A model generated the notes under the pieces. That model searched no databases and was not told where the DNA came from. It saw only the letters and a program-made list of their open reading frames with translations. Below are positions 1 through 12,367 of a DNA stretch of 64,000 nucleotides, piece by piece; within the stretch, counting starts at the first letter, position 1, and every line of letters starts with the position of its first letter. The DNA is from Xylaria sp. FL1777 (taxonomy: Eukaryota > Ascomycota > Sordariomycetes > Xylariales > Xylariaceae), in NCBI GenBank assembly GCA_022578965.1, contig MU400534.1:1-64000 (forward strand). Direction: 5' to 3'. The translations under genes and the position numbers were made by a program.

Positions 1-356
1 TTTTATATATTAAGTTTTATTAATTAAAAAGCTATTAAAATATAATAAATTTATTATATATTAATATAATAAGTTTACTTTTAAAGTTTTAATTTGCAAG
101 TAATAATAAAATCTTTAATAATAGTTCATTAAAAAAGTTTTTAAAGTACTTTTATTATTATGTATTAATAAAAGTTTTAAAAAATTAAAAGTAATAAATA
201 TATTAGTACTTAGTAATTATAAAAAATTAATAGCTAAAAAGCTAAAAATTAAATAAATAACTAAATATAAAAAATGCATAATTATATAAACAAAAAAAAC
301 AGTAATAATAATTTATAAATATTGCTTTTTTTAATAACCTTAATGCTATATTGTTT

Positions 357-455
357 TAAGTTTAAAGCTTAATAAACTTAACGCTTAAATTCGTTAAGTT
401 TAAAGCTTAATAAACTTAATGCTTAAATCTATTAAGTTTATGCATTAAACCTTTA
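357..455. repeat. short tandem repeat, about 38-bp period
   Basis: A unit built on TAAGTTTAAAGCTTAATAAA followed by CTTAACGCTTAAAT begins at 357 and again at 395 with few changes (AACGCTT becomes AATGCTT, a transition). A partial third unit follows. Each unit is internally near-palindromic (AAGTTT...AAACTT). It lies outside the LTR element, to its left. Confidence 0.6.
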
Positions 456-1245
456 TAGTAGTTTAAATACATATTCTTTTAATAAATAAAACTTCTTTTA
501 CGCATGTTTTCTTTACACTTGGCTTTTTAATTAGCCTAGTTAGCCCATTTCTTAACATTAGTTTAAAAAGCTTAACTTTTTGCGCTTTTAATAAATTAAA
601 ATATTAGTAAAAAGCAAAAGAAAATGTTGTTTTTTATGTTATATTATTTTAAATAGCTTAGCTAAACTTTTGTAATAAGTTTAAAAGGTTTTTAAAAGCA
701 ATAAAGCTAAACTAAATAATATGCATTATGTTATAAATATTTATTTTTATTTTAAAAGCTATAATAATAAGCATAATTTAATAAAAAAAGTCTAGCTTTA
801 TAAACTTGTTATATAACTACTATTACTTATTAAAACGTATATTTATATTATATTTTTAAATAAAGTGCTTTATTTTAGTTAAAGTAAACTTTAATTTTTA
901 AAGCTATATTATTAAAAAATAGCGCATAATAATAAGCTTTTTTTTGCTATTTATAAAAACAATAGTTTTAAAAATTAAGTATATTATATTATGCTATATT
1001 TTACTAATTAAAAAACTTAATTACTATTAATTTTTTATAATAGTACTTTTTTTTATAAAATAAATAACAAAAAATATATTAAGCTAATTAATTAAAGCAT
1101 AAACAAATTGCAGTTTTTTTAAACAAATATTTTACTATTAAAATTTAGCTTTAAATAATATAAACTTTTAAGCGTTTAAGCTTAATATAGTAGTATAGCT
1201 AAACTATAATATATTTTATAAAACTAACGCTTTTATATAATATAT

Positions 1246-1250
1246 ATTAA
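1246..1250. repeat. left target-site duplication (ATTAA)
   Basis: Five bases, ATTAA, directly before the TG of the left LTR; identical to 10836-10840 directly after the CA of the right LTR. Length 5 is standard for retroviral-type integrases. Confidence 0.85.
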
Positions 1251-1537
1251 TGTTAAAATAACTAGTTATTAGTTATAACTCTTATGTATAATACATATAA
1301 TAGGTTTTATATAAAGATTACTTCGTGCAAAAGCTATTATATAAACTAAAGTAATTTTAGTGTTAGCTTAGCTTATATACTAGCAAAGTTCTTACACATA
1401 AAAAAGAACTTTTGCTTCGTACAAACCTTTTGTTTTTTTAAACATACAAAATATAAACAGCTTACAATATAAAAATTATTATATTTTGTTTTAGCATATA
1501 TATATTAAACGTACAATTATACAAAGCTTATTTAATA
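1251..1537 (+). repeat. left LTR (287 bp)
   Basis: Direct repeat of 10549-10835, equal in length. By eye nearly all differences between the two copies are A/G or C/T transitions, with this copy carrying more T and A, so it has been mutated more heavily. It begins with TG and ends TA where the partner ends CA. Confidence 0.88.
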
Positions 1538-4500
1538 TTAATTAGTAGTTATATTTGTACTTTTAACTTACTTGCAATAAACTATAAATTAGCTAAAGTA
1601 ATAATAAAGTTATATAACATATTTTTATTTTAACTTGTTAAAAAAAGATTTGTTTTTTGTATTGTGCTTGTTTTTTTTTTAACGTATAAATACATTGTTT
1701 AGTTTATTTTCTTTAATTAGCTAAAGTAAGCACGTACAAAAAAAAAAAAAAGAAAATTTAATTTATTTACGTATAAAAACTAGACTTTTAATTTATTTAT
1801 TAGTACTAAAAACAAAATAAAAAAAATAAGAAGTAACTTTATTACTTTTTTAATTATATTGCTATATAAATACTAAACAATATATTAATTATACTGCTAT
1901 ACAAAAGCAAAACAATAATTTATATAACCTAAATATAAAATTAAATATACTATATAATTTAGCTAAATTTATTATGTTTTAAAAAAACGAACAACTATTT
2001 ATAACGCTTTTAAAGTTAAAGCTAATTACTTTTACGTACGAAAACTTAGCTAAAAATGTTTTAATAAGCATATAATAAATAAACATTTAAATTAATTTTA
2101 AAATATAAAGCTAAAAGATTAATTTTAGCTGTATAACTAAAATTAAGCTAAATATTAAGCTAGCATTTTATTATGTTAACTATTTATATTTTTATGAACT
2201 ATTGAACTACTTTTAAAAAAAGTTTACTAAAATTTTTAAAAAATAAACAGAAAATTAATTTTAGGAAATTTATTAAAGCGTATAAAGCGCTTTGCTTAAA
2301 AACCTTAAGTTAAAAAAAATCTATTTAACGTTAAAAATAACTATAATTTAAAAGCTTATAAAAATAGCTTACAAAAACTTTATAATTAAAAAATTAAAAA
2401 AACTACTAAATATTTATTATATAATAACTATTTAATTATTAGCAATATTTTTAACACTAAGTTAACAGCTAAATACTTTTTTATACAATAGTTAAAACTT
2501 TTTAAACTATTTATATACTAAACTACTTTTTAAAAACCTAAGTTTTAACGTATAATTTTAAATATAACAACATAAATATTAATTATAATTAATTTAGCTA
2601 AATATTAAATACTAGAATTTCCTTAAGCTATTTAATCTTTATATAATAAAAGCAAACTACAAACTAATTTTTTAATTAATATATAAATATTCTGTTTAGC
2701 ATTATTTATTATAAACACTAAAGCAAAAAATATATATTTATATAATACTAAATTTAGCTATTAAAAGCATGTTTTTTAACTTACTTTTAATAAAGTTTAT
2801 ATAAAATAAATTTATACCTTTTAATAAATATATTGCTTTTTAAAAAAGCTAAAACTTAAGCTAAAACTATATAAGCAAGCTATATAACTTATTATATAAT
2901 AAAGCTTGTTTATTTATTGCTACTTGCTAACATATTTAAATTATAAAAAATTAATACTACGTTATATTTTTATATATTTTAAAGAGTTATATAAAGAACT
3001 TTTTTATTAATTGCATTAATTTAAACAAAACTTAAAATAAAATATATTATATAATAAATATTTACTTTAATATTAATATAAACTATAGCTAATATTAAGC
3101 TAACTAAACAATAGTTTTTTTTATACAAATAAAAAAAAAAAACCTAAACTTAGCTTTATACAAAATATTTAAATTAATGCTTAATAAGCTTAAAAAAGCA
3201 TAGCAAACGCTTAGCATTAATTACTAAAGCAAAATTTAATTAAGTATAAACGTTATATAAACATATTAAAGTGTATTAAAGTTAGCTATAATGTTAATTT
3301 TTTAAAAACTTACATATAAAAGATTTTTTGCTAATTTATAAGCATACTTATATATAGCATTAAATAATATAGCAAAAACTTTTATACAAAAAAACAATAA
3401 ATTATATTTTATAAACTAAAAATATAACTATAGCTATACAAAAAACTAACAATTTAAATTTATACTAAAATTATTAAATTAATTAACTAAATAGCTAAGC
3501 TATTTTTAAAGCTATAACTAAAAAAACTAAAACTTTTATATAAACAAGAAATGCTTTGTTTACTAAAAGAAAAGCTGCTAGTTAACATGTTATACCTTTT
3601 AAAAAAAAGCTTATATAAAAAATATATTCTTTAATTTGCACAAAATAATTTATAGCTAAAAACTTACTTTAAAAAAATTCTTTTTATATGTAACAAAATA
3701 TAAAAAATATTTAAAGTTAAATAATAGTACTAAAAATATTAATAAAAAATTTAATAATTAAACTACTTAATATTTAATAAATAGCATATCTTTTTATTAT
3801 ATAACAAAAAAAAATATTTAAAACTATAAAATAATAGTATTATATAATTAGTTTATATTAAGTAATTATTATTATATAAACTACTAAAGTAAACTTTAAA
3901 ATATTAGCGCTTTTAATTATTTAATAGTAAAAAAAGCTTAATTAAAAGCATACTTTTAAATATATTTTTATATAAAAGTTAATTAAACTTTAAATAGCGC
4001 TTATATTTATTTTAGCAAAAATAATACTATAAGTGCTATAAGTATTATACAAATAAAAAATGCTTTTAATATAACTATATACTATATTTTAAATACTTTT
4101 ATTTTTTTTTTATTTTTATTAAAAAATGCTAACTATTTAAAAGTATACTTTAATAACATAAAAAACATTATTATATAACAAAACAAAAAAACTATTTTTG
4201 TTATATAAAAATAAAAATACTTATTTTTTAATATTAGCTTATATAAAGCAAGTTTATACTTTATAAAAACAAAACTTTAAAAGTTTTATAAATGCTTTAA
4301 ATACTTTTATATAAAAAAACTATATAATATATTTAGTTATATAAGCTATAATATTAATTGCTTTGCTTTAAAAAAGATTTAAAAGTTTTGCTATTATTGC
4401 TAGTTATATAATTAAGCACTTTATTGTTTTAAGTTTATAATTAAAAATAACTGCAACTTTAATTATAAAGTTATAATTAATGCTATATAAATAAATAACA

Positions 4501-5239
4501 AGCAGGTTTTATATATAATTAATATAGCTATATTATTTTAAGCAGCTATATTTTTAAAATCTATATTTATATAAAACGCTTAAAAAGCTTTATATAAATG
4601 CTAAATTAACGTATATTAAAAACTTTTAAACTATATTATATATAACTTTAGTATAAACTTTTTGTTCGAAAAATTTTAAAACTAAGCTAAAATTATAAGT
4701 ATAAAATACTAAAAAATGCTTATTAAAGCTTATTAAGCTATTAATAAAATAAAAAAAGCATATAAACTTTTTTGTTATATATATAATATATTAAAAACTA
4801 AACTAAGTTATTATACAAAAAATAAGTTAATTTTATAAATAATAATTAAAGCTTTAAATAATATTGCAAAGCTTAATAGCTTAGTTTTAATGCTTTTTAT
4901 ATTTAAAGCATATTTAAAAGTTAATTAAGATTTTTTTTTTTTGCTAAATATTGTACAAAAAGCTAAAATAATTAAAAAAGCTATAAAAATGCTTTATAAA
5001 AAACAAACAAAAATTAAAATTAGCTATATAATTTACGAACATAATAAGCTAGCTTTATATGAAGTATTATTTTTATTTTTATATAATAAAATCTTTATAT
5101 AGCATAAAAAGCAAAGCTAAAAAAAACTATATAAAATATAGTTAATTAAAAAACTTAACATAATTATTAATTTTATAAATAGCTTAATTTGCTTTAAATA
5201 AACATAAATTAAGCTATATTATTATATAACTAAATATAT

Positions 5240-5490
5240 TTTAATAAATAGTAAAAAAGAAAATATAACTGCTATAAAACTAGCTATAAAACTAGCCATA
5301 CAAAAAAAATGCAAAAGATCTAAAAAAGCTAAAAACTTTTTTATAACGTTTATATAAAACATTAGCAACTTATTTTTAACTTTAAAAAAAAAACAAAACT
5401 ATGCTTTAGTAGTAAAGTTGCATAAAAACAGCATTATTAGCACTTTTAGCGCTTTGTTTAAAGAATTAAACGCTATAAAAATTAATAATT
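5240..5490 (+). pseudogene. possible Copia-like pol linker remnant
   Basis: In one plus-strand frame this part of the LTR element reads as a coherent protein with almost no stops, including the strings KKAKNFFITFI, ISNLFLTLKKKQNYALVVKL and LFKELNAIKINN. I recognise the pattern, after reversing RIP-type substitutions mentally, as similar to the segment just before the reverse transcriptase domain in fungal Copia-type pol proteins. This is recognition from memory, not a search. Downstream RT motifs were not found with confidence, so the family assignment of the 1251-10835 element stays open. Confidence 0.4.
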
Positions 5491-8400
5491 TTATTATATA
5501 AAGTATTTTACTTGTAGCATATTAAAAAAGCAGATAAATTTTTAACTAGGCTACTAGTTATTGCGTAACCCAAAAAAAGCATATAAAATAGCTAAATAAG
5601 TTCTAAATATAAAAAAGCTTAGTTATTATAACGTAACTAAAGAACTAATTAAGTTATAAGTAGCTATAAAAACATAAAAACAAAGGCTTTTAAATACGGA
5701 GCAAAAATAGCTAAGCATTAATACTAGCTTTTTTTTAAACCAAGAAAGGTTTACTATAACTACGGAGCAAAAGCTAAAGCAACTATTATAAAGCTATTTG
5801 CTACTTATAGTTTTAAAAAAGCTGCTTATTATAAGCTTATATTTATAAACTTTAAAGTAAAGCATAACACAATAAAGTATTAAAAATAGCAACACAAAAT
5901 TATAAACATAGAACTATAAAAGTTAAAAAGCATATATTATAAAAAAGCAAAGCAATTAAGCAACTTTATTAAGTACTAAATACTGAAATTTTACTAAAAC
6001 TTCTAGCTACTAAATATATAATAATGTTAACCTTTAAAAGTTATGTAAACACTTTTTAACTAGCTTATTTATATAAAACTTCTGGCTTTTTTACTTGCTA
6101 TAGCTTTTTTTGCTTTTTTAATTGCAACTTAAAGTTACGTACTAGCTATAAATATAGCTTAAATATTTTTATTAGTATAAAAATAACACGTAGTTATATA
6201 AGCTTTAATAAACAATTAAAGTTTTTTATTAACTTTTTTAAACTAAGGAATTATTAATAGTACTTAGGATTAAAAGAACTTTAACAGTTAAAATAAGCAT
6301 AAAATAAAGCTTAAAAACGTGCAAACATTAATATAATTAAAAGTACTTATAAAACTATAATTGCTATTTTTAGTGCTTACTTTGCTTTTTTTGCATTATA
6401 AGCACTTAGTAAACTTGCTAATAATATTACAAGCGTAAAAATTATTAATGTTTTTATATAGTTAGCATAAAAAAAACAGCAATAAGAAATATATAATATA
6501 TTACTATAATATAAGCAATATAGTAGTAGCATAGCTTAAGCATTTTAGTATGCTTAATAAATATAAATTTTAAGGCTATTAGCAATATTTTAGCATAAAG
6601 CATTAAAGCATTTACTTTTATTTTAAGGATTAACGTTATAATAAAAAAATATAACAATAAGCAGTTATAAAAGCTTAAACTATATAGTAGCAAGCTATTA
6701 GCTATTTTATTTAATACTATAAATTAAATAACTAGTAAAAACTGCAGCAAAATAACTTATAACTTTAAATATATAAGCTTAATATTAGTTAATATATATA
6801 TTTAAGTTAAGCTAGTTATAAATATATACTATAGAAAGCATAGTAATTATAACAAAGTAGATTTTTGTATAATTGCAACATATTAGCAACTAATTATATT
6901 ATAAACCGGGCATTTTAATATATTAAAGCAAGCGTAAGTTAAACACGTAGTAATAATAGTAGTAAAAGTAATAAAATTAATAATTAAAAAAAAAAAAATT
7001 AGCATAAGTAGCTAAGTAAAGTGATTTATTATTTATTGCTACTTTATACTGCTTAATATATAAGCTATTTATAAGCTATGCTTACTTAGTAAGCTTACTA
7101 TAAAAAGCATAAAAGTAGCTCGAAAAATAAATATGCAAAAAGTAAACTAAAAAGTAATAAATAATTAACTTTGCTTATAATTTAGTTATAATTTAGTTAT
7201 AAAAAAATTAGTATAGCAAAAAGCTAACAGTAATACTAAAGCAAGCAAACTATAATATATTAGCAATATAATAAAAAAAGGTTTAAAAAAAAACTAGAAA
7301 AAAAAAGCAGTACATTTAGCTAAATAAGTGCTAGAACTAAAAAAACTACTGCAAGTAGCACAAAGCAAGCAATAATACTAAAGCAAGCAAACTACAAAGC
7401 AAAAAAAATATAAAAAAAAAAAAACTACGAAGTAACTACGTAAAGGTGCATATATTTAATTAACAGCATAATGCAAATAAACAAACAACCTAAAGGCAAA
7501 AAAGTAAAAAGCAAAGCACTTAATAAAATTGTAGCAAAACTAGTGTAACTTAAAAGTAAATACAAAATGTTTTTACTTAGCTACTAAGAAAAAAATAAGC
7601 TGCTTATAGCTCGCTTTTAACTTATAAGCACAGTTTTTACTTATATATATAAAAGATAAAAACTAGTATAGCTAATAAACTATTAGCCTAAGTAATACAA
7701 TATATATATAAAGTATTTTTTAGTTTATAAAATATAATCTAAACAAATATAGTAACATTTAAATTTTCAAGTTTTGTTTTATATAAAAAATCAAAAAAAA
7801 AATAATTAAGCTATATAAAAAGTTTAAATTAGTTATATAAAGCTATAATAATACAAAAAAAAAAACCGTATTAATTTAATTATTAATAATTTAGCAAATA
7901 AGCTAATAGCTATTATTAGCTTTAAGCCTTTTGTTAATTTAAAACTTTAATGCTTTAAGCAAGCTTTAAAATATTATATAAGCATACGTATAATTAAAAA
8001 ACAAGCTTGCATAAAAAATCTTTGCATAACTATTTTTTGAACTTGTTTTAAAATATTCTAAAAAAACAATTATATAAATTATATAACTATTATATAGCTT
8101 AGCTAAATTAAAGCTATATTAGTTTAAAACTTATTACTAATATTATTATAAAAAACTTAATATAGTAATTTTTACGTATAACTTATATTTATTGTTTATA
8201 TTAGAACTTTTATATAAATTTAACATTATAAGTTTATAAATAAATAATACGTTTAGCTTTATTATACCTAAATTCTTAGCAAAAAAAAAATATAAGTTAT
8301 ATAAAGCAAAGTTTTATATAAAGCTAAAAAAAACTTTATAACAAGATTACTTTATTAAATTTAATAATAGTTAAGTTATCTTTTTATACAAAGAAAATAT

Positions 8401-9973
8401 AACGCTTACATAAAAAAGCTAAACAAACTAATTAGCTTTAATTAACCTTTATATAAAAAATGCTATATAGCAATATATTTTTTAATGCGTACGTAGCGCT
8501 TATATAAGCAACATTTATTAATTAAAAGCTATGTATAACTTTATAGCTATTACTTAAATAACTAACTTAGCACTAATAAATGTTAAAAATTTAAACTATA
8601 AAATCAAGTAATAAATAAATAATTATAATTGCGGATTAATGTTTATATTTTTAAACTTAAGCTATATAAAACTGTTTATTTTTACAAACAGTTTATTTGC
8701 AAATAATACTAATATAACTTTATAACTTAGATTTATTATTGTATTTACAATAAAGCACTATACAAAAAAAAACCTAGCTTTTAAAATTAAAAAAAACATT
8801 ATATATTAAAACTTTAATAAATATAAGCAAATAACACAAAGTATGCTAGCTAATAAATTATATAGCATAATAAATAGCTTTAATAGCGCTATAGCTTTTT
8901 GTATAACGCTTTAAAAAATTATAGCTATGCTAAAAATACTTTTAATTTTTGTTGTATTATGTTTAAACTTAAAATTATTATATAACTATTTAGTAAAGCT
9001 AAAAACTATTTAAAAAAAACACTTTATAATTAATATTATATTATTTAAAAAGTTATATAAAAAAAGAAAAATCTTTAAAATATAATAAATTAATAGCAAA
9101 AATAATCTAGCTAATGCGTTTATAAAAAAAACATTAAACTAAGTGCTAAAAACTTTAGTATTTATAAACTAGCTAACTATATAAATAAAAACATTCGTAA
9201 AAAAAAAGTAAAAATAACTTTTATACAAACAAATTAAAAAAAAAAATTAAAAAAATACTTTTGTATAAAAATTGTTATAATAATTATATAATAAGTAAAA
9301 AAACAACAAGCAAATATATTTAATTTTAAAAAAAATACTAAAAACTATAAAACATTGCAAATTTTATATTTTTTTTTATATAACTATTTTTTAAGCTATA
9401 TATAAATACTTAATATTTCTTTTTACTTTTTTTATTAAACTACTATATAACATTTAATTCTTTTTTATTTATTTAAATATAATAATTATAACAAGCACTA
9501 TATAATTGCTAAACGTATATAATATATGCATTACTTTAAAATTTTACTACTTGTTAGCAACCTTAAAATAAAAAGCTTTTGTAGTTTATATAAGCATTTT
9601 AGCTACATAAAGCAATTATAGTACTACATAACTAAATAAGTATTACATAAAAATAGCTTTTATAACAAATTATTTAAGCTATAATAAAAGCAATTAAAGC
9701 ACTATGCAAAATTTAAACTTTAATATTAACTAAAGGCATTAATATAACTTAAAACTTGTTACTTTTTATACAATAAATAATTATTAGTAAACTACTTAAA
9801 CAATAAGCTATATAAAAAAAAAACAAACATATATATTTATATATAGCAACTAAAAAAACAATTAATTGCTAAAATTACTAATTAGTAGTTATATAATGTT
9901 ATAACTACTGTTTTAACTTATAACGCAAAACTAGCAACTATTAATGTTATACTATAGTAAAGCAGCTATTATA

Positions 9974-10058
9974 TAAATATATATATATATATATATAAAT
10001 ATATATATAAAAATAACTAAGTATAAAGCTGTTATAAATATATATATATATATATAAA
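9974..10058. repeat. AT dinucleotide tracts
   Basis: Two runs of alternating AT (about 9974-10012 and 10037-10058), both bounded by similar TAAATATA text and separated by a short spacer containing AAGCTG. They are simple sequence inside the decayed LTR element and carry no visible signal. Confidence 0.6.
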
Positions 10059-10548
10059 GCAGCTAATAATAAAATAAGCAGCTGTATAAAGTAAAAGGTT
10101 TAAAGATATAAAGATAATAAAAAGCACTGCAAAATTTAGGCTTTTTTTATAAACAAAGCTTAGCTTTTATACTTTAATACATTATTAAATTTGCTATTAT
10201 ACAAAAAAAAAACTTTTAATTAATCTTAGTATAAATTGCTTACTGCTAATACTTTATTTTATATTATTAGCTAATATTAGTTAGCTATATAACAATAAAA
10301 ACAAAAAACCTTAATTATATTAATAATAATTAAACTATATAAAAGTTTAAGTGCTTTATTTAAAAAGCAATTATTTTTAAACTTAGGCTTTATATAACTA
10401 CAAAGTTTAAAAAAAGCAAATATATAAGCAACCTCTTTTTTGCAAAAACTAAAGTATTAAATGTTTAACTTTTTATAGGATTATTTTTTTTCATTTTTTT
10501 TAAATAATATTATATAAAAGAAATTACAACTAAAAAAAAAGTAGCTAG

Positions 10549-10835
10549 TGTTAAAATAACTAGTTATTAGTTATAACTCCTATATATAATACGTATAATA
10601 AGTTTTGTACAAAAATCACTTTGTGTAAAAGCTATCGCATAAACCGAAGTAATTTTAGTGTTAGCTTAGCTTGTACGCTAGCAAAGTTTTTACACATAAA
10701 AAAGAACTTTTGCTTCGTACAAACTTTCTCTTTTTTTAAACATATAAAATATAAACAGCTTACAATATAAAGATTATTATACTTTGTTTTAATACATATA
10801 TATTAAACGTACGATCGTACAAAGCCTATTTAACA
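10549..10835 (+). repeat. right LTR (287 bp)
   Basis: Partner of 1251-1537. It keeps both canonical ends, TG at 10549 and CA at 10834-10835, and retains more G and C than the left copy (for example ACGATCGTAC near its 3' end where the left copy has ACAATTATAC). Confidence 0.88.
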
Positions 10836-10840
10836 ATTAA
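10836..10840. repeat. right target-site duplication (ATTAA)
   Basis: ATTAA immediately after the CA terminus of the right LTR, matching the five bases before the left LTR. It shows that both ends derive from one integration and not from two unrelated solo LTRs. Confidence 0.85.
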
Positions 10841-11860
10841 AGTATATAATTTAAAAATTTCTTTATTAATAAATTATATAAAGCTTATTAATAGTTATAA
10901 ACGTAATTTTTTAATTAAATAAAAAGTTATAAAATAAATTAATAAAGTATTTTTAAGTAGTTTATTTAAGCTTAAAAATAATATATATAAAATGTTTTAA
11001 AGCTAATTTAGCTTATATAACATTATTTTATTAAACAATAAAAATATATTTTTATAACTATTTATATAATATTAATTAACTTTTATTATATTATTTATTA
11101 TTAATAATAAATAAGTATTAAAAATTTAAGCAATTAAGTTAAACTAATTATGTTTTAATTGTTTTAATAAGCATAACTACAAAATTATTATATTTTATAT
11201 AATAACTAAAATAGTTTATAATATAATGCTTTTTTTATAACTAGTTAAAGCTATTAATATAATATTATTATAATAAAATATTATACATTAAATTAATTTA
11301 ATTTATTTAGCTTTAAGCTTAAGTTTATATAATTTATTAAATTAATAATAATTTAAAATAGCATTAATAATAGCTTATATAAAATTATATTTTAATATAT
11401 ATTATTAGTTATATTTTAATTGCAGTAAAATATATTGCATAAAATATTAAATATAATTATTAAATAAATGCTTTAATATTACATTATTAGCTAGTTTATT
11501 TAGTTTGCTAAGTTTTTTAATAAATTTTAAAAGTTTTAAAGCTATTAGTTTTTTTAAAAAGTAACTATTAATTAAGCTAAAGCTAAAATTATTAAAAGTC
11601 TGCAGTTTTATAATAAAATAAAAAAATAATATTAATTAATAAATTAACAAATAAAGCTTAATTTTTAACTATTTAAGCTTAAAACATTATAACATAATAA
11701 AGTATTTTAATTATAAAATTAGCGCTAAATATAAGCATTATTATAAAAAGCTTTAAGCAATGTTATAATTATTTTTTTTAAGTTTTATTAGCAAATAATC
11801 TATAAGTATAAATAGTATGCATACATATATAAAGTAAACTTTAGCTTAAAAATTAACAAA

Positions 11861-11992
11861 GGTGCTTTAAACTAAAATATATAGAATGTAAGCTTTAAAC
11901 CTATAAATACATTTATACGGGCTTTTAAAGGAAATAAGTTGTGGCTTGCAGCAAGCGTAGCTTACTGTTTTATGTTTTTAGTTTAAGGCACC
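11861..11992. mobile_element. MITE-like inverted-repeat insert (132 bp)
   Basis: GGTGCTTTAAACTAAAA at 11861-11877 is the reverse complement of TTTTAGTTTAAGGCACC at 11976-11992 except for one position. Inside, GTAAGCT and AGCTTAC form a second, shorter inverted pair. The interior contains GGCTTGCAGCAAGCG and TACGGGC, much richer in G and C than everything around it. No coding capacity and no clear target duplication were seen, so it could instead be a hairpin-forming relic of a larger element. Confidence 0.5.
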
Positions 11993-12367
11993 TAAAATAA
12001 ACTAAGTGCTAAATTTAACCTAAAAAACGTTAATAAAGCTAACTTAAGCTTTAACTTTTTAATTTATACTTTAAAAAGCTTTAAAAACAATAAACTAGTA
12101 ATACAAAACTTTATTATAATAATATTACCTTTTAAAGTTTAAAAAAACTACTTTAATTTTTAACTTAAAGTAAAACAACTAAAGTATTTATAGCTATTAG
12201 CTGCAAACTTAATACATAAAGCTGCTATAGCTTTTAGTAATACAAACTTATTTTAAATAATAGTATTGCTAATAAGCATAACGTATGCATTTTTTTTAGC
12301 TAAAGCAATAAAGCTTAAAATACTTTAATAAGCAAAAAATAACGTTTATTAGTTTAACTAACATAAA

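Larger units (their letters stand above)
1251..10835 (+). mobile_element. degenerate LTR retrotransposon, 9,585 bp
   Basis: Two direct 287-bp repeats (1251-1537 and 10549-10835) bound the element. Each starts TGTTAAAATAACTAG; the right copy ends in TAACA and the left copy in TAATA, the lost C being explained by a C-to-T change. The 5-bp sequence ATTAA sits immediately outside both ends (1246-1250 and 10836-10840), which is a target-site duplication. A purine run just before the right LTR (about 10531-10543) fits a polypurine tract and suggests plus orientation. The interior is too decayed for a full protein map; one segment at 5240-5490 resembles part of a Copia-like pol. The element is dead: stops occur throughout. 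Confidence 0.88.

Noticed and set aside
6454..6693. 79-codon open frame on the minus strand in the AT block
   Set aside because: Composed almost only of I, L, Y, F, K and A codons expected by chance in AT-rich DNA; no domain, no neighbour.
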